Below are positions 10,499 to 22,310 of a stretch of DNA of 33,761 bases, piece by piece; the first letter of the stretch is position 1, and each line of letters begins with the position of its first letter. Below the pieces are notes generated by a model that worked only from the letters and a program-made list of their open reading frames with translations, had not been told where the DNA came from and did no database searches. This DNA is from Deltaproteobacteria bacterium. Its GTDB lineage: Bacteria; Myxococcota_A; UBA9160; SMWR01. Both the position numbers and the translations under genes were made by a program. The stretch covers positions 1-33,761 of the forward strand of contig SMWR01000148.1 of the NCBI GenBank assembly GCA_004356735.1, given 5' to 3'.

Positions 10499-10522
10499 CG
10501 TGAACGTCCGAGGAGAGCAGAA

Positions 10523-10636
10523 ATGAAGGTACGAGCATCCGTTCGGAAGATGTGTGACAAGTGCCGGATCATCAAGCGGCGCGGCGTTGTCCGGGTGATT
10601 TGCGATAACCCCAGGCACAAGCAGCGCCAGGGCTGA
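10523..10636 (+). CDS. rpmJ: 50S ribosomal protein L36 (Zn-ribbon form)
   Basis: [37 protein letters not shown]; 37 aa, below the ORF-track cutoff; SD aggagag upstream. Confidence 0.95.
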   Translation: MKVRASVRKMCDKCRIIKRRGVVRVICDNPRHKQRQG

Positions 10637-10652
10637 GGGCGGAGGAACAAAT

Positions 10653-11036
10653 ATGGCGCGCATTGCAGGTGTCGATCTTCCCCGCAACAAGCGGCTCGAG
10701 ATCGCACTGACCTACATCCACGGGATCGGTCGTACCACGGCCAAGGAGATCTGTGGCAAGGCCGAGGTCGACGGCAGCATGAAGACCGACATCCTCTCGG
10801 AGGGTGAGGTGGTTCGGTTGCGCGAGATCATCGAGCGCGACTGCCAGGTCGAGGGGGATCGGCGCCGCGTGGCGTCGCAGAACATCAAGATGCTGATGGA
10901 TATCGGTTGTTATCGCGGGCTTCGGCATCGACGTGGACTGCCGGTTCGAGGTCAGCGGACACATACGAACGCACGGACGCGCAAGGGTCCGGCGAAGACT
11001 GTCGCGGGCCGGAAGAAGCCCGCCGCCAAGAAGTAA
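10653..11036 (+). CDS. rpsM: 30S ribosomal protein S13
   Basis: [33 protein letters not shown]...[34 protein letters not shown]. Confidence 0.97.
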   Translation: MARIAGVDLPRNKRLEIALTYIHGIGRTTAKEICGKAEVDGSMKTDILSEGEVVRLREIIERDCQVEGDRRRVASQNIKMLMDIGCYRGLRHRRGLPVRGQRTHTNARTRKGPAKTVAGRKKPAAKK

Positions 11037-11048
11037 GAAGGGTACGCT

Positions 11049-11429
11049 GTGGCCAAAGGTGGAAAGAAGAAGGTCAAGAAGAACGTCCAGTCGGGCATCG
11101 CCCATATCCAGTCGACGTTCAACAACACCCTGATCACCATCACGGACGTTGCCGGCAATTCGCTTTGCTGGTCGACGGCCGGTAGCCAGGGATTCAAGGG
11201 CTCGCGCAAGTCGACGCCCTTCGCAGCCCAGGTTGCTGCCGAGGAATGTGCCAAGAAGGCCATGGAACACGGTATTCGACAGCTGTCGATCCACGTGAAG
11301 GGGCCGGGTTCGGGGCGCGAGTCGGCGGTGCGGGCGCTCCAGGCCCAGGGAATCAAGATCACACTGATCCGGGACGTTACGCCGGTACCCCACAATGGTT
11401 GTCGCCCTCCCAAGCGACGGCGTGTGTAG
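11049..11429 (+). CDS. rpsK: 30S ribosomal protein S11
   Basis: [50 protein letters not shown]...[21 protein letters not shown] start. Confidence 0.97.
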   Translation: MAKGGKKKVKKNVQSGIAHIQSTFNNTLITITDVAGNSLCWSTAGSQGFKGSRKSTPFAAQVAAEECAKKAMEHGIRQLSIHVKGPGSGRESAVRALQAQGIKITLIRDVTPVPHNGCRPPKRRRV

Positions 11430-11444
11430 AACGGAGAAGAGTCA

Positions 11445-12071
11445 ATGGCGCGATACACGGATGCAGTTTGCCGCCTCTGCCGGCGTGAAGGCACCAAGCT
11501 CTTTCTGAAGGGCGACCGGTGCTTCAGCCCGAAGTGCGGGATCGAACGACGCGCTTATCCCCCCGGACAGCACGGACAGGGACGAGCCCGTTTCTCGGAC
11601 TATGGCGTTCAGCTTCGCGAGAAGCAGAAGGTAAAGCGGATGTACGGACTGCTGGAGAAGCAGTTCGAGAGCACCATGAAGAAGGCCTCGCGGATGAAGG
11701 GTCGGTCGGGTGAGAACCTGCTGATCCTGCTCGAGCGGCGGTTCGACAACGTGGTCTTCCGCATGGGCTTCGCGACCTCGCGGGCCGAGGCCCGGCAGCT
11801 GGTCAGGCATGGCCACTTCCTGGTCGATGGTCGGAAGGCCGCGACGCCGTCGATGCTGCTGAAGCCTGGCTCGAAGATCAGCGTGCGCGAGAAATCCCGA
11901 AAGGTGGCCCGCATCGCGGGCGCGCTCGAGACCCTCGAAGGTCGCAGCCTTCCCAAGTGGGTCGAGATCGACAAGGACAAGTTCGAGGGCGAGGTGAAGG
12001 CGCTGCCCACCCGAGAAGACATCACGCTGCCCATTCAGGAGCAGCTCATCGTGGAGCTCTACTCGCGCTGA
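11445..12071 (+). CDS. rpsD: 30S ribosomal protein S4 (Zn-binding, Cys+ form)
   Basis: [46 protein letters not shown]4 domain [26 protein letters not shown]. Confidence 0.97.
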   Translation: MARYTDAVCRLCRREGTKLFLKGDRCFSPKCGIERRAYPPGQHGQGRARFSDYGVQLREKQKVKRMYGLLEKQFESTMKKASRMKGRSGENLLILLERRFDNVVFRMGFATSRAEARQLVRHGHFLVDGRKAATPSMLLKPGSKISVREKSRKVARIAGALETLEGRSLPKWVEIDKDKFEGEVKALPTREDITLPIQEQLIVELYSR

Positions 12072-12103
12072 GAGGTCGCGAGAGAGACGAACGGGAGAAA
12101 CCA

Positions 12104-13126
12104 ATGGATCAGAACGTGATCGCAAGAAACTGGCGAGAGCTCATCCGACCGCGAGGCCTCGATTCGAGCGACGCCGACACCCAGACCTACTGGAAGTTCG
12201 CCTGTGAGCCGCTGGAGCGCGGTTTCGGTGTCACCTTGGGCAATTCCCTGCGTCGTGTGCTGCTGTCGTCGCTTCAGGGCGGCGCGATCACGGCCGTTCG
12301 CATCAACGGCGTGCTGCACGAGTTCTCGACGATTCCGGGCGTCCTCGAAGACGTCAGCGACATCGTGCTCAATCTGAAGGAAGTCAGCCTGCGCCTGCAC
12401 GGCGACGGCCCCAAGCTCGTGCGTGTGCACAAGCGGGGCGCGGGCGTGCTGACCGCGGGTGATCTCGCGTTGGAAGACTCCTCCGTTGAGGTGATGAACC
12501 CAGACCACAAGATCGCAACCCTGTCCGCGGACGCAGATGTTGAGATGGAGTTCACGATCAACAACGGAAAGGGTTACGTCCGGGCCGAGAAGAACAAGAC
12601 GGAGGACATGCCGATCGGAACCATTCCGATCGACGCTATCTTCTCGCCGGTCCGTCGGATCAACTACACGGTCACGCCGGCTCGCGTCGCTCGGGAGACG
12701 GACTTCGATCGGCTCAACTTCGAGATCTGGACCGACGGGACGGTGGCTCCGGCCGATGCCGTCGCCTACGCGGCCAAGATCATCAAGGAGCAGCTCACCA
12801 TCTTCATCAACTTCGAAGAGCCGGTGGAGGTGGCCCAGCTGCTTCCCGAGGAGCCCCAACCCCTCAACCCCAACCTCTTCCGGTCGGTGGACGAGCTGGA
12901 GCTGTCGGTACGTTCGGCGAACTGCCTCCAGAACGCGAACATCCGCTTCATCGGCGAGCTCGTGCAGCGCTCCGAGGCGGAGATGCTCAAGACCAAGAAC
13001 TTCGGAAGGAAGTCGCTCAACGAGATCAAGGAGCTGCTGGCTTCGATGTCCCTCGAGCTGGGGATGACCCTCGAGAACTTTCCGGATCGGCAGGAGATCG
13101 AGCGGATGCGGGAGCGGGAAGCCTAG
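12104..13126 (+). CDS. rpoA: DNA-directed RNA polymerase subunit alpha
   Basis: [54 protein letters not shown]-terminal alpha[33 protein letters not shown]; start set at [10 protein letters not shown]. Confidence 0.97.
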   Translation: MDQNVIARNWRELIRPRGLDSSDADTQTYWKFACEPLERGFGVTLGNSLRRVLLSSLQGGAITAVRINGVLHEFSTIPGVLEDVSDIVLNLKEVSLRLHGDGPKLVRVHKRGAGVLTAGDLALEDSSVEVMNPDHKIATLSADADVEMEFTINNGKGYVRAEKNKTEDMPIGTIPIDAIFSPVRRINYTVTPARVARETDFDRLNFEIWTDGTVAPADAVAYAAKIIKEQLTIFINFEEPVEVAQLLPEEPQPLNPNLFRSVDELELSVRSANCLQNANIRFIGELVQRSEAEMLKTKNFGRKSLNEIKELLASMSLELGMTLENFPDRQEIERMREREA

Positions 13127-13129
13127 ATC

Positions 13130-13735
13130 ATGAGACACCGTGCCCGGTCCCGGAAGCTGGGTCGCACCAGCGCCCACCGGAAGGCGATGTACCGCAATAT
13201 GGTCACGTCGCTGCTGGAACTTGAGCGCATCGAGACCACCGATGCCAAGGCCAAGGAGGTGCGCCGGATTGCAGAGCGTATGATCACTCTTGGCAAGCGG
13301 GGAGGACTGCATGCCCGACGGCGTGCGCTGCGGGTGATTCGATCGCGCGAAGTCGCCTCCAAGGTCTTCGAGGAGCTGGCGGACCGCTACCGCGAACGTC
13401 CCGGTGGCTACACGCGTGTCCTGAAGCTGGGCGTCCGAAAGGGAGACGCTGCGGCGGTCTCGATCGTTGAGTTGGTGGACGGCACCGTTGGGGGTACTCC
13501 CGTCAAGGAGCCCGCCGTGGACAAGAAGAAGGCCGAGACGAAGAAAGCCGTTTCCAAGAAGAAGTCGGAATCGAAGAAGAAGGCCTCGGCCGCCAAGGCG
13601 ACTTCCAAGAAGACAGAGTCGAAGAAGTCCTCGGCCGCCAAGACGGCTTCCAGGAAGAAGACGACCAAGAAGGCCGCGGCCGCCAAGGCGGCTTCGAAGA
13701 AGAAGGCGGCCAAGAAAACGACGAAGAAGAAGTAG
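13130..13735 (+). CDS. rplQ: 50S ribosomal protein L17 with Lys/Ala/Ser-rich C-terminal extension
   Basis: [58 protein letters not shown]; last ~80 aa is KKK/AAK-rich low complexity. Confidence 0.95.
   Translation: MRHRARSRKLGRTSAHRKAMYRNMVTSLLELERIETTDAKAKEVRRIAERMITLGKRGGLHARRRALRVIRSREVASKVFEELADRYRERPGGYTRVLKLGVRKGDAAAVSIVELVDGTVGGTPVKEPAVDKKKAETKKAVSKKKSESKKKASAAKATSKKTESKKSSAAKTASRKKTTKKAAAAKAASKKKAAKKTTKKK
13587..13732 (+). repeat. In-gene imperfect tandem repeat, 45-nt period (15 aa), 3 copies, encoding the L17 basic tail
   Basis: cggccgccaag recurs at 13587, 13632 and 13677 (exactly 45 nt apart); peptides [15 protein letters not shown] / [15 protein letters not shown] / [15 protein letters not shown]. 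Confidence 0.8.
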
Positions 13736-14278
13736 ATGAAGCGTGGGGTCGGGCCCTGGCTGATCGCGGCTGGCGTGAGCGCGGCGGCCGCTTTTGCCCT
13801 CTGGATGGCTCCCTCCGCTCCCCCCGCCGTCGGTCGAGGCAGTGTCGCGCCTGCCTTCGAGCTCTCCAGCCTTGACGGTGACCGCGTGGCGCTCGAAGGG
13901 TTCGCCGGGCGCGTCGTTCTGGTGAACTTCTGGGCGACCTGGTGCAAGCCCTGCGAAGAAGAGATGCCCGCCATGGAGCGTCTCTACCGGACGCTGCGCA
14001 ATGACGGCTTCAATCTGTTGGCCGTCTCAGTGGACACCGACGTTTCGGACGTGGCCCGGTTCCGGGATCGTCTCGGCCTGAGCTTCCCCATCCTCCTGGA
14101 TCCGACCCAGGTCACGGCCCGTCGCTACCAGACCTTCAAGTTCCCCGAATCGTTGTTGATCGGCCCCGATGGGCTGGTGATCGAACGCTACATCGGGAGC
14201 AAGGACTGGGACGCCCCGGCCTACGTCAAGCGGATTCGACGCCTGCTTGGGCGGACGTTACCATCACCGCCCGCTTGA
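13736..14278 (+). CDS. TlpA/ResA-like membrane-anchored thiol-disulfide oxidoreductase
   Basis: N-terminal hydrophobic anchor; APAFELSSLDGDRVALEGFAGRVVLVNFWATWCKPCEEEMPAMERLYR (WCxxC thioredoxin fold). Confidence 0.9.
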   Translation: MKRGVGPWLIAAGVSAAAAFALWMAPSAPPAVGRGSVAPAFELSSLDGDRVALEGFAGRVVLVNFWATWCKPCEEEMPAMERLYRTLRNDGFNLLAVSVDTDVSDVARFRDRLGLSFPILLDPTQVTARRYQTFKFPESLLIGPDGLVIERYIGSKDWDAPAYVKRIRRLLGRTLPSPPA

Positions 14279-14322
14279 ACGGTTGCGACTGCGACCGTTG
14301 CAGCGATCTGGTGGGGGGAGGC

Positions 14323-14619
14323 GTGAGGGGAATCCTGGTGATTCCCGCTCTGCTCGGTCTGGCGCTGCTTCGCGTGGCGTTCGACGGGGAGGCGGGCATC
14401 CAACCCTGGCTGCACCTGCGGGCTGAGCTCCAGGACGCCCACACTCGAATCGAGGCGCTGCGCGCCCAGGTCGAGGAGCTCGAGCGCGAGGCAGATCTGC
14501 TGGACGTTCGTGGCTTCGCGCTCGAATCCGCTGTTCGCGAGGAGCTCGAGCTGGTACGGCCTGGCCAGACGCTGATTCGATTGGGCGGAAATGGGGTCTC
14601 AAGTGCCCGAATTCCTTGA
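14323..14619 (+). CDS. FtsB/DivIC-like septum formation initiator family protein
   Basis: TM segment followed by coiled coil LRAELQDAHTRIEALRAQVEELEREADLL and REELELVRPGQTLIRLGG; GTG start with ggggggagg SD preferred over the TTG at 14275. Confidence 0.75.
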   Translation: MRGILVIPALLGLALLRVAFDGEAGIQPWLHLRAELQDAHTRIEALRAQVEELEREADLLDVRGFALESAVREELELVRPGQTLIRLGGNGVSSARIP

Positions 14620-14652
14620 CGAAATACTTGGACCGCGCGATCTTGTGCGGCC

Positions 14653-16398
14653 ATGAGGGAAGCGCTCCACACGAGCATCGCCGCCGCCGTTCAGCGGCTC
14701 CTGCAGGCGGCCGGAGACCCCGGCGATCCGCCGGAATTCAGCCTCGAGATCCCGAAGGATCCCGACCACGGTGATTTCGCCTGCAACGCCGCCATGCTCC
14801 TGGCGAAGCGATTGCGGCAGTCGCCGCGCGACATCGCGGGACGCCTGCTCGAAGAGCTGGGCGACGGCGACGGACTCGTCGACCGCGGCGAGGTGGCGGG
14901 ACCGGGCTTCGTCAATCTCTGGCTGTTCGACTCCCGCTGGCACGACTTGCTGCGCCGGGTCCTCGAACTCGGCCCGCGTTACGGCCATTCCAAAACGGGG
15001 GACGGGACTCGCGTCCAGGTGGAGTTCGTGTCGGCCAATCCCACCGGTCCGCTGACCCTGGGCCATGGCCGCCAGGCCATCCTGGGCGACGCCCTGGCCC
15101 GACTCCTGGAGGCGTCGGGGTACGAGGTCACCCGCGAATACTATTTCAACAACAGCGGTCGCCAGATGCGTGTGCTGGGCGATTCCGTTCGCGCGCGTTA
15201 CCTGGAACAGCTCGGTCGCGCCGCAGCGCCACCTGCCCAGGCTTTCGATGCGTCCGAAGAAGAATGGCCGGACGAAATCGATGGATTGCCCGTCGTCTTC
15301 CCGCGCGATGGTTATCGCGGGGATTACATCGAGGATCTCGCCCAGGAGCTTCGAAAGCAGCACGGCGACGCATTGGCGGACTCGGACCAGCCCGATGGTC
15401 CGGAGAATATCTTTCGGAAGATCGCAGAAGAGACAATTTTCGCCGAGATCCGGGTCTCGCTCGACAAACTCGGCATCGTTTTCGACGTCTATTCGAACGA
15501 GATGGACCTCTACACCGAAGGGAAGATCGAAGAGACCCTCAACGAGTTGCGGGCCAAGAATCTGGTCTACGACAAGGATGACGCCGTCTGGCTGCGTTCA
15601 ACGGAGTTCGGTCTCGATCGCGATCGCGTTCTTGTGAAGCGCACCGGCGAACCGACCTACCTGCTGCCGGACATCGCTTACCACCGGGAGAAGTTTCGGC
15701 GCGGCTTCGACAGGGTGATTGACGTACAAGGCGCAGATCACCTGGAACAGTTCCAGTATGTGCGCCATGCGGCCGGCGCCCTCGGTTGTCCGATCGACGG
15801 CATGGAGCTGGTGATGCATCAGTTCGTGACGCTCTCTCGCAGCGGCAAGCAGGTGAAACAGTCCACGCGTCGCGCGACCTACATCACGGTGGACGAGCTC
15901 ATGGGCGACGTGGGACGCGACGTGTTCCGCTTCTTCATGGTGCAGCGCAAGGCGGACGGTCATCTCGACTTCGATCTCGATCTGGCCGAGTCCACTGAGT
16001 GGAACAAGAACCCGGTGTTGAAGATCCAGTACGCTCACGCGCGAACTCACGGATTGGAGCGCATCGCGGTGCAGGAAGGGGTGCCGATGCCGACCGCGAC
16101 CGACGTTGACGCGTCGGCCCTCACGCTCCCCGAGGAGATCGAGATCCTCAAGAAAATCGCAGAGTTCCCCGACGTCGTCCGCAACGCGGCCGAGGCCCGG
16201 GAACCCCATCACGTCGCCTATTACGCGCTGGAGCTGGCCGGTCTCTGGAACCCCTACGTGCAGGATCGGACGCGGCATCGCATCCTATCGGACGACCCGG
16301 CGATCACCAGCGGACGGCTGGGTCTGACGCTGGCGGTCCGTACGGTGCTTGCGAACGCTTTGAGCCTGTTGGGCCTCTCGGCCCCGGAGCGCATGTAG
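14653..16398 (+). CDS. argS: Arginyl-tRNA synthetase
   Basis: VEFVSANPTGPLTLGHGRQAILGDALARLLEASGYEVTREYYFNNSGRQM; FVTLSRSGKQVKQSTRRATYITVDEL. Confidence 0.96.
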   Translation: MREALHTSIAAAVQRLLQAAGDPGDPPEFSLEIPKDPDHGDFACNAAMLLAKRLRQSPRDIAGRLLEELGDGDGLVDRGEVAGPGFVNLWLFDSRWHDLLRRVLELGPRYGHSKTGDGTRVQVEFVSANPTGPLTLGHGRQAILGDALARLLEASGYEVTREYYFNNSGRQMRVLGDSVRARYLEQLGRAAAPPAQAFDASEEEWPDEIDGLPVVFPRDGYRGDYIEDLAQELRKQHGDALADSDQPDGPENIFRKIAEETIFAEIRVSLDKLGIVFDVYSNEMDLYTEGKIEETLNELRAKNLVYDKDDAVWLRSTEFGLDRDRVLVKRTGEPTYLLPDIAYHREKFRRGFDRVIDVQGADHLEQFQYVRHAAGALGCPIDGMELVMHQFVTLSRSGKQVKQSTRRATYITVDELMGDVGRDVFRFFMVQRKADGHLDFDLDLAESTEWNKNPVLKIQYAHARTHGLERIAVQEGVPMPTATDVDASALTLPEEIEILKKIAEFPDVVRNAAEAREPHHVAYYALELAGLWNPYVQDRTRHRILSDDPAITSGRLGLTLAVRTVLANALSLLGLSAPERM

Positions 16399-17006
16399 TG
16401 ACCGAACGATGCACGACCCAGAGTTCACGACACGCAGGCCCGAAGGGCAGGGTGCTCTTCTCCATGCTCGCGTTGTCGCTGCTTGCAATTCCGGGCTTTG
16501 CCCTGGGACTGGCGGCTGGGATCGCGTGGGAGGAGCCTGGCTTGCTGTTCGGTTACCTGGCGGGTCGCGGCGAGGACGTGGTGATTCGGGAGTCGGGTGA
16601 GCCGCCCCGGGTGGCACGAACTCCGGAATCGCCGCTGCCGAAGGCCATGCCGGATGTCGCGGCTCCGGCGCCGCCGGCCCCCCAGGCGCGTGAGGCCACC
16701 CGACTCCGCACCGAGCCCCCTTCGCCGTTGACGGCGAAGGCGTCGCCGTTGACGGCGAAGAAGGAACGCTTCGCCGTTCAGGTCGGCGCATTTTCCGAGA
16801 ACGAGAGTGCCGAGCGCCTGGCTGAAAATCTCCGGAAGAAGGGCTTCGACGTCTATGTCTCGGCGGGCGTAAAAGTCACTCAGGCCCGCTGGCGAGTTCG
16901 TGTTGGCCCCTTTCCCAATCGGAAGGAAGCCGAGCGTGCGGCCGGGCGCCTCAAGCAGAACGAAAAGCTGCCCACCTGGGTTCTCGATGAGCATGCAGCC
17001 GGCTGA
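16398..17006 (+). CDS. SPOR-domain protein with N-terminal TM
   Basis: TM LFSMLALSLLAIPGFALGLAAGIAW, Pro/Ala linker, SPOR domain ERFAVQVGAFSENESAERLAENLRKKGFDVYVSAG...RWRVRVGPFPNRKEAERAAGRLK. Confidence 0.88.
   Translation: MTERCTTQSSRHAGPKGRVLFSMLALSLLAIPGFALGLAAGIAWEEPGLLFGYLAGRGEDVVIRESGEPPRVARTPESPLPKAMPDVAAPAPPAPQAREATRLRTEPPSPLTAKASPLTAKKERFAVQVGAFSENESAERLAENLRKKGFDVYVSAGVKVTQARWRVRVGPFPNRKEAERAAGRLKQNEKLPTWVLDEHAAG
16721..16760 (+). repeat. Two tandem copies of a palindromic 21-nt unit within the SPOR-protein linker
   Basis: ttcgccgTTGAcggcgaa at 16721-16738, repeated as tcgccgTTGAcggcga at 16743-16758; encodes SPLTAKA-SPLTAKK. Confidence 0.85.
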
Positions 17007-17058
17007 GAAACGAGCCGGGTCGTCCGGGCATCAGCTCCGGCTCCCAAAACCCGATGGA

Positions 17059-17981
17059 ATGAAAGTGACGACGCGTTGGGTCATCATCGGCTGCCGCGGG
17101 CAGCTGGGTACGGCACTGGTAAGGCAGCTCGAGGCCGATCCGGAATCGGAGATCCTCGCCGCCGTCGATCTTCCCGAGCTCGACGTCGCGGATCCGGAGG
17201 CCGTGGTACGCCTCTTTGATGGTCTGGGTGGCGACGCGGATGTGGTCGTCAACGCGGCCGCCTTCACCCACGTCGACCGCTGTGAGCGCGAACCCGAGAG
17301 TGCAAGGCGGGCCAACGCGGATGCTCCCGGTCTTCTGGCCCGTGCCTGTGATCGGGTCGGCTGCGGTCTCGTCCATGTTTCGACCGATTACGTCTTCTCC
17401 GGCGAGATCGATCCCGAGCAAGCGCGCCCCCAGGCCTACCGTGAGGATGACCCCACGGGACCGAACTCGGAGTACGGGCGGTCGAAGCTCGCCGGCGAGG
17501 AGCGGGTCCGCGAGATCTCGGGGGAGTTCCTGATCGTTCGCACCAGCTGGGTCTTCGGCCGCGGGCGGAACTTCGTCGCTGCGATCCTGGGCCAGGCGGA
17601 ATCTCGCCACCGAGGCGAGGCCAAGGGTGCGCTGCGTGTGGTCGACGATCAGTGCGGTCGCCCCACCTACGCCGTCGACCTCGCCGGCGGAATCCGAAGC
17701 CTCTGCGGTCTGGAGGCCGTCGGCACCTATCACCTGGCCGGGGGCGGCGAAGCCAGCTGGTGGGAGCTGGCCCGGGCCACCCTGGACTCTGCCGGATATA
17801 CCGATGTCGTGGTCGACCGGATTCGTACCTCGGACCTGGATCTCGACGCGCCCCGGCCGGCGTATTCGGTGCTGGACTGCTCGAAGGCAGCGGAGCAAGG
17901 CGTGCGTCTACGAGACTGGCGCGCCGCACTCGACGCCTACCTGGGGTCCGAGGATTCGCCCGTCCAGCTGCAGGCGCTGTC

Positions 17982-17985
<4 letters not shown>
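17059..17985 (+). CDS. rfbD: dTDP-4-dehydrorhamnose reductase (RmlD/RfbD)
   Basis: [18 protein letters not shown]...[53 protein letters not shown]...YGRSKLAGE; start trimmed from the track ORF. Confidence 0.88.
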
Positions 17986-19780
<1,795 letters not shown>

Positions 19781-19784
<4 letters not shown>

Positions 19785-20560
19785 GCGACCGGGAACAGAA
19801 AGAAGAGCCGCACAGCGCCACAACCGGTGTTTTGGAGCAAGTCAGCACCCTCCTGCTCGCCGTGATCATCGCGCTCACGATCCGCGCCTTCGTGATCGAG
19901 CCGTATCGAATTCCGTCAGGATCGATGTTTCCGACGCTCCTGATCGGCGACCACCTCTTCGTCAACAAGTTCGTCTACGGCATCAAGATCCCGTTCACGG
20001 ACATCCGTCTGCCAGGTATTCGCGAACCCGCCCGCGGTGATGTCGTTGTGTTTACCGTCGCCAAGCTGAGCGGGTCGACCTTTCCAGCCGACCTGCGGCC
20101 GGAGCTGCCGCGCGAGGAGTTCGTCAAGCGGATCGTGGGGCTGCCCGGTGACCGACTCGAGTTCCGCGGCGATCGGGTCTACGTCAACGGCGAGCTGATC
20201 GAATCGAAGCCGTTGGACGACGATTTCATGGACGGCGGGATCCGTCTGCACCGTTCGGTCGTGAAGATGGGCGAACACGAATTCCAGACGTTGGACGATC
20301 CCGGGCGTCCGGCCTGGCCTCACCCGCCCGAGGTCATCGAAGCGGGGCGCTATTTCATGATGGGCGACAACCGCGACCACTCGAAGGACAGCCGATCGTG
20401 GGGCACGGTGCGGCTGGCAGAGATCAAGGGGCCGGCCTTCATCCTCTACTGGTCCTGGGACTTCAATGGCAGCTGGGCCGAACTGATCAACCCGCTGACC
20501 TGGTGGGAGCTCCTGTCGAGCAAGATGCGCTGGGAGCGCATTGGCGCCCGGGTCTCCTAG
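19781..20560 (+). CDS. lepB: Signal peptidase I
   Basis: [36 protein letters not shown]...RGDVVVF...[24 protein letters not shown]...[18 protein letters not shown]. Confidence 0.96.
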
Positions 20561-20647
20561 GCGCTCGGAGAATTCGGGAAGCCCCCAAAACTCCTGAATG
20601 AAACCGCGTTTTCCCTCTGATTTCCGATGGGTTGCCCGAGCCCACGG

Positions 20648-20676
20648 TTGGCGTTGCGGGCGCCGAGAGGTACCCT
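20648..20676 (+). promoter_or_regulatory. Weak sigma70-like promoter candidate for the pyr operon
   Basis: TTGGCG (20648-20653), N17, TACCCT (20671-20676); only moderate matches. Confidence 0.3.
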
Positions 20677-20717
20677 GCGTCGCCGGATCGAGATCGATTC
20701 CACCCAATCGGAATGGC

Positions 20718-20750
20718 CCTTTTAATTTCGTCCAGCGAGGCGAAGAAAGG
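20718..20750 (+). promoter_or_regulatory. Candidate PyrR-binding RNA stem-loop overlapping the pyrR Shine-Dalgarno
   Basis: CCUUU-UAAU-UUCG-U-CC-AGCGA-GG-CGAA-G-AAAGG; matches the core UCCNGNGAGGY of PyrR-binding loops; the 3' arm AAAGG is the SD for ATG 20758. Confidence 0.75.
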
Positions 20751-20757
20751 TGGCAGC

Positions 20758-21363
20758 ATGAGCCAGGCAGATGTGCCCACAGCTTCGGGTGGGCGGAACC
20801 CCGCTGGCCAGCCGCGCTCCGTCCTCGACGACACGGGCATTCGGCGCGCCTTGATGCGGATCGCCCACGAGATCGTCGAGCGCAACTCCGATCCTGAGAA
20901 CCTGTATCTCGTTGCGATTCCGAACGGTGGCGAGCCGCTGGCCCGCATTCTCGCCCGCAATCTGCACGAGATCGTCGACGTGGACGTCGCGGTCGGTGTT
21001 CTCGACACGACGCTCTATCGCGACGACCTCGTCACGACGGGAGAGCGTCCCCGGCTGCGACGAACCGAGATGCCGTCCGCCGTGGACGATCGTGTGGTGA
21101 TTCTGGTCGACGACGTGGTCAAGACCGGCCGGACGATCCGCGCTGCCATGGATGCGTTGATGGATTTCGGACGACCCAAGGTCGTGCAGGTGGTGGGCCT
21201 CGTCGATCGCGGACATCGGGAGCTCCCGATCAAGCTCGACTACGTGGGCAAGAACGTACCCACCCGGACCGGGGAGACGGTTCACCTGCGCGGGGCCGAT
21301 GGCTGCCTTGACGATCGGCTCGAAGTGGTCTTGCTCGATGCAGCCTCGGGGGGGACAGCATGA
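20758..21363 (+). CDS. pyrR: PyrR bifunctional pyr regulator / uracil phosphoribosyltransferase
   Basis: [12 protein letters not shown]...[14 protein letters not shown]...[61 protein letters not shown]. Confidence 0.94.
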   Translation: MSQADVPTASGGRNPAGQPRSVLDDTGIRRALMRIAHEIVERNSDPENLYLVAIPNGGEPLARILARNLHEIVDVDVAVGVLDTTLYRDDLVTTGERPRLRRTEMPSAVDDRVVILVDDVVKTGRTIRAAMDALMDFGRPKVVQVVGLVDRGHRELPIKLDYVGKNVPTRTGETVHLRGADGCLDDRLEVVLLDAASGGTA

Positions 21364-22310
21364 TCGGACGGGATCTGCTGGGCATCGAGGATCTGGAGCG
21401 CGAGGACATCGAACGGATCCTCGAGACCGCCAATCACATGCGCGAGATCGGTGAGCGCGAAGTCAAGAAGGTTCCGACCTTGCGGGGTCGCACCGTGGTG
21501 AACCTCTTCTTCGAAGCCTCGACCCGCACGAGGGTCAGCTTTGAGATTGCGGGCAAGCGTTTGTCGGCCGACGTAATCAATTTCTCGCCGGCCCACTCGA
21601 GCCTGAAGAAATCCGAGAGTATTTTGGATACGGCGCGAACCCTCGATGCCATGGACCCCGATGTGGTGATCGTGCGCCACGCGGTTGCGGGCGTGCCGAA
21701 GCGCATTGCCGATGTCCTCGATGCCCCGGTCATCAATGCCGGGGACGGCGCCCACGAGCATCCCACGCAGGCCCTGCTGGACCTGTTGACCGTCCAGCAG
21801 GAGAAGGGACGCATCGATGGACTCACGGTCACGATCGTGGGTGACATCGTCCATTCACGGGTGGCGCGGTCGAACATTTACGGTTTCCGCAAGATGGGGG
21901 CCGAAGTGCGAGTCGTTGCGCCTCCACCGATGATACCGGCCGCGGTCGAAACACTGGGCGTGAAGGCCTTTACGTCGATGCGCGAAGCCCTTGATGGAGC
22001 GGATGTGGTCATGGCCCTGCGAATCCAGAATGAGCGGCTGGCCGGTTCGTACTTTCCGAGCATTCGCGAATACGCGGCGACCTTCGGCCTCGATCGGGCG
22101 AAGCTTCAGTTCGCCAAGGACGACGTCATCGTCATGCATCCAGGACCCGTCAATCGGGGCGTCGAACTCTCCCACGACCTGGCGGACCATCGGCCGAGCG
22201 TGATCCTCGACCAGGTCCGAAACGGCGTCGCCATCCGCATGGCCGTGCTCTATCTCTTCTCGGGCAGGCGCAAAGCGGGTCGGTCGGAGCGGATCCAGGG
22301 CAGCTCCTGA
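21360..22310 (+). CDS. pyrB: Aspartate carbamoyltransferase catalytic subunit
   Basis: [21 protein letters not shown]...[45 protein letters not shown]...[14 protein letters not shown]. Confidence 0.97.
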   Translation: MIGRDLLGIEDLEREDIERILETANHMREIGEREVKKVPTLRGRTVVNLFFEASTRTRVSFEIAGKRLSADVINFSPAHSSLKKSESILDTARTLDAMDPDVVIVRHAVAGVPKRIADVLDAPVINAGDGAHEHPTQALLDLLTVQQEKGRIDGLTVTIVGDIVHSRVARSNIYGFRKMGAEVRVVAPPPMIPAAVETLGVKAFTSMREALDGADVVMALRIQNERLAGSYFPSIREYAATFGLDRAKLQFAKDDVIVMHPGPVNRGVELSHDLADHRPSVILDQVRNGVAIRMAVLYLFSGRRKAGRSERIQGSS

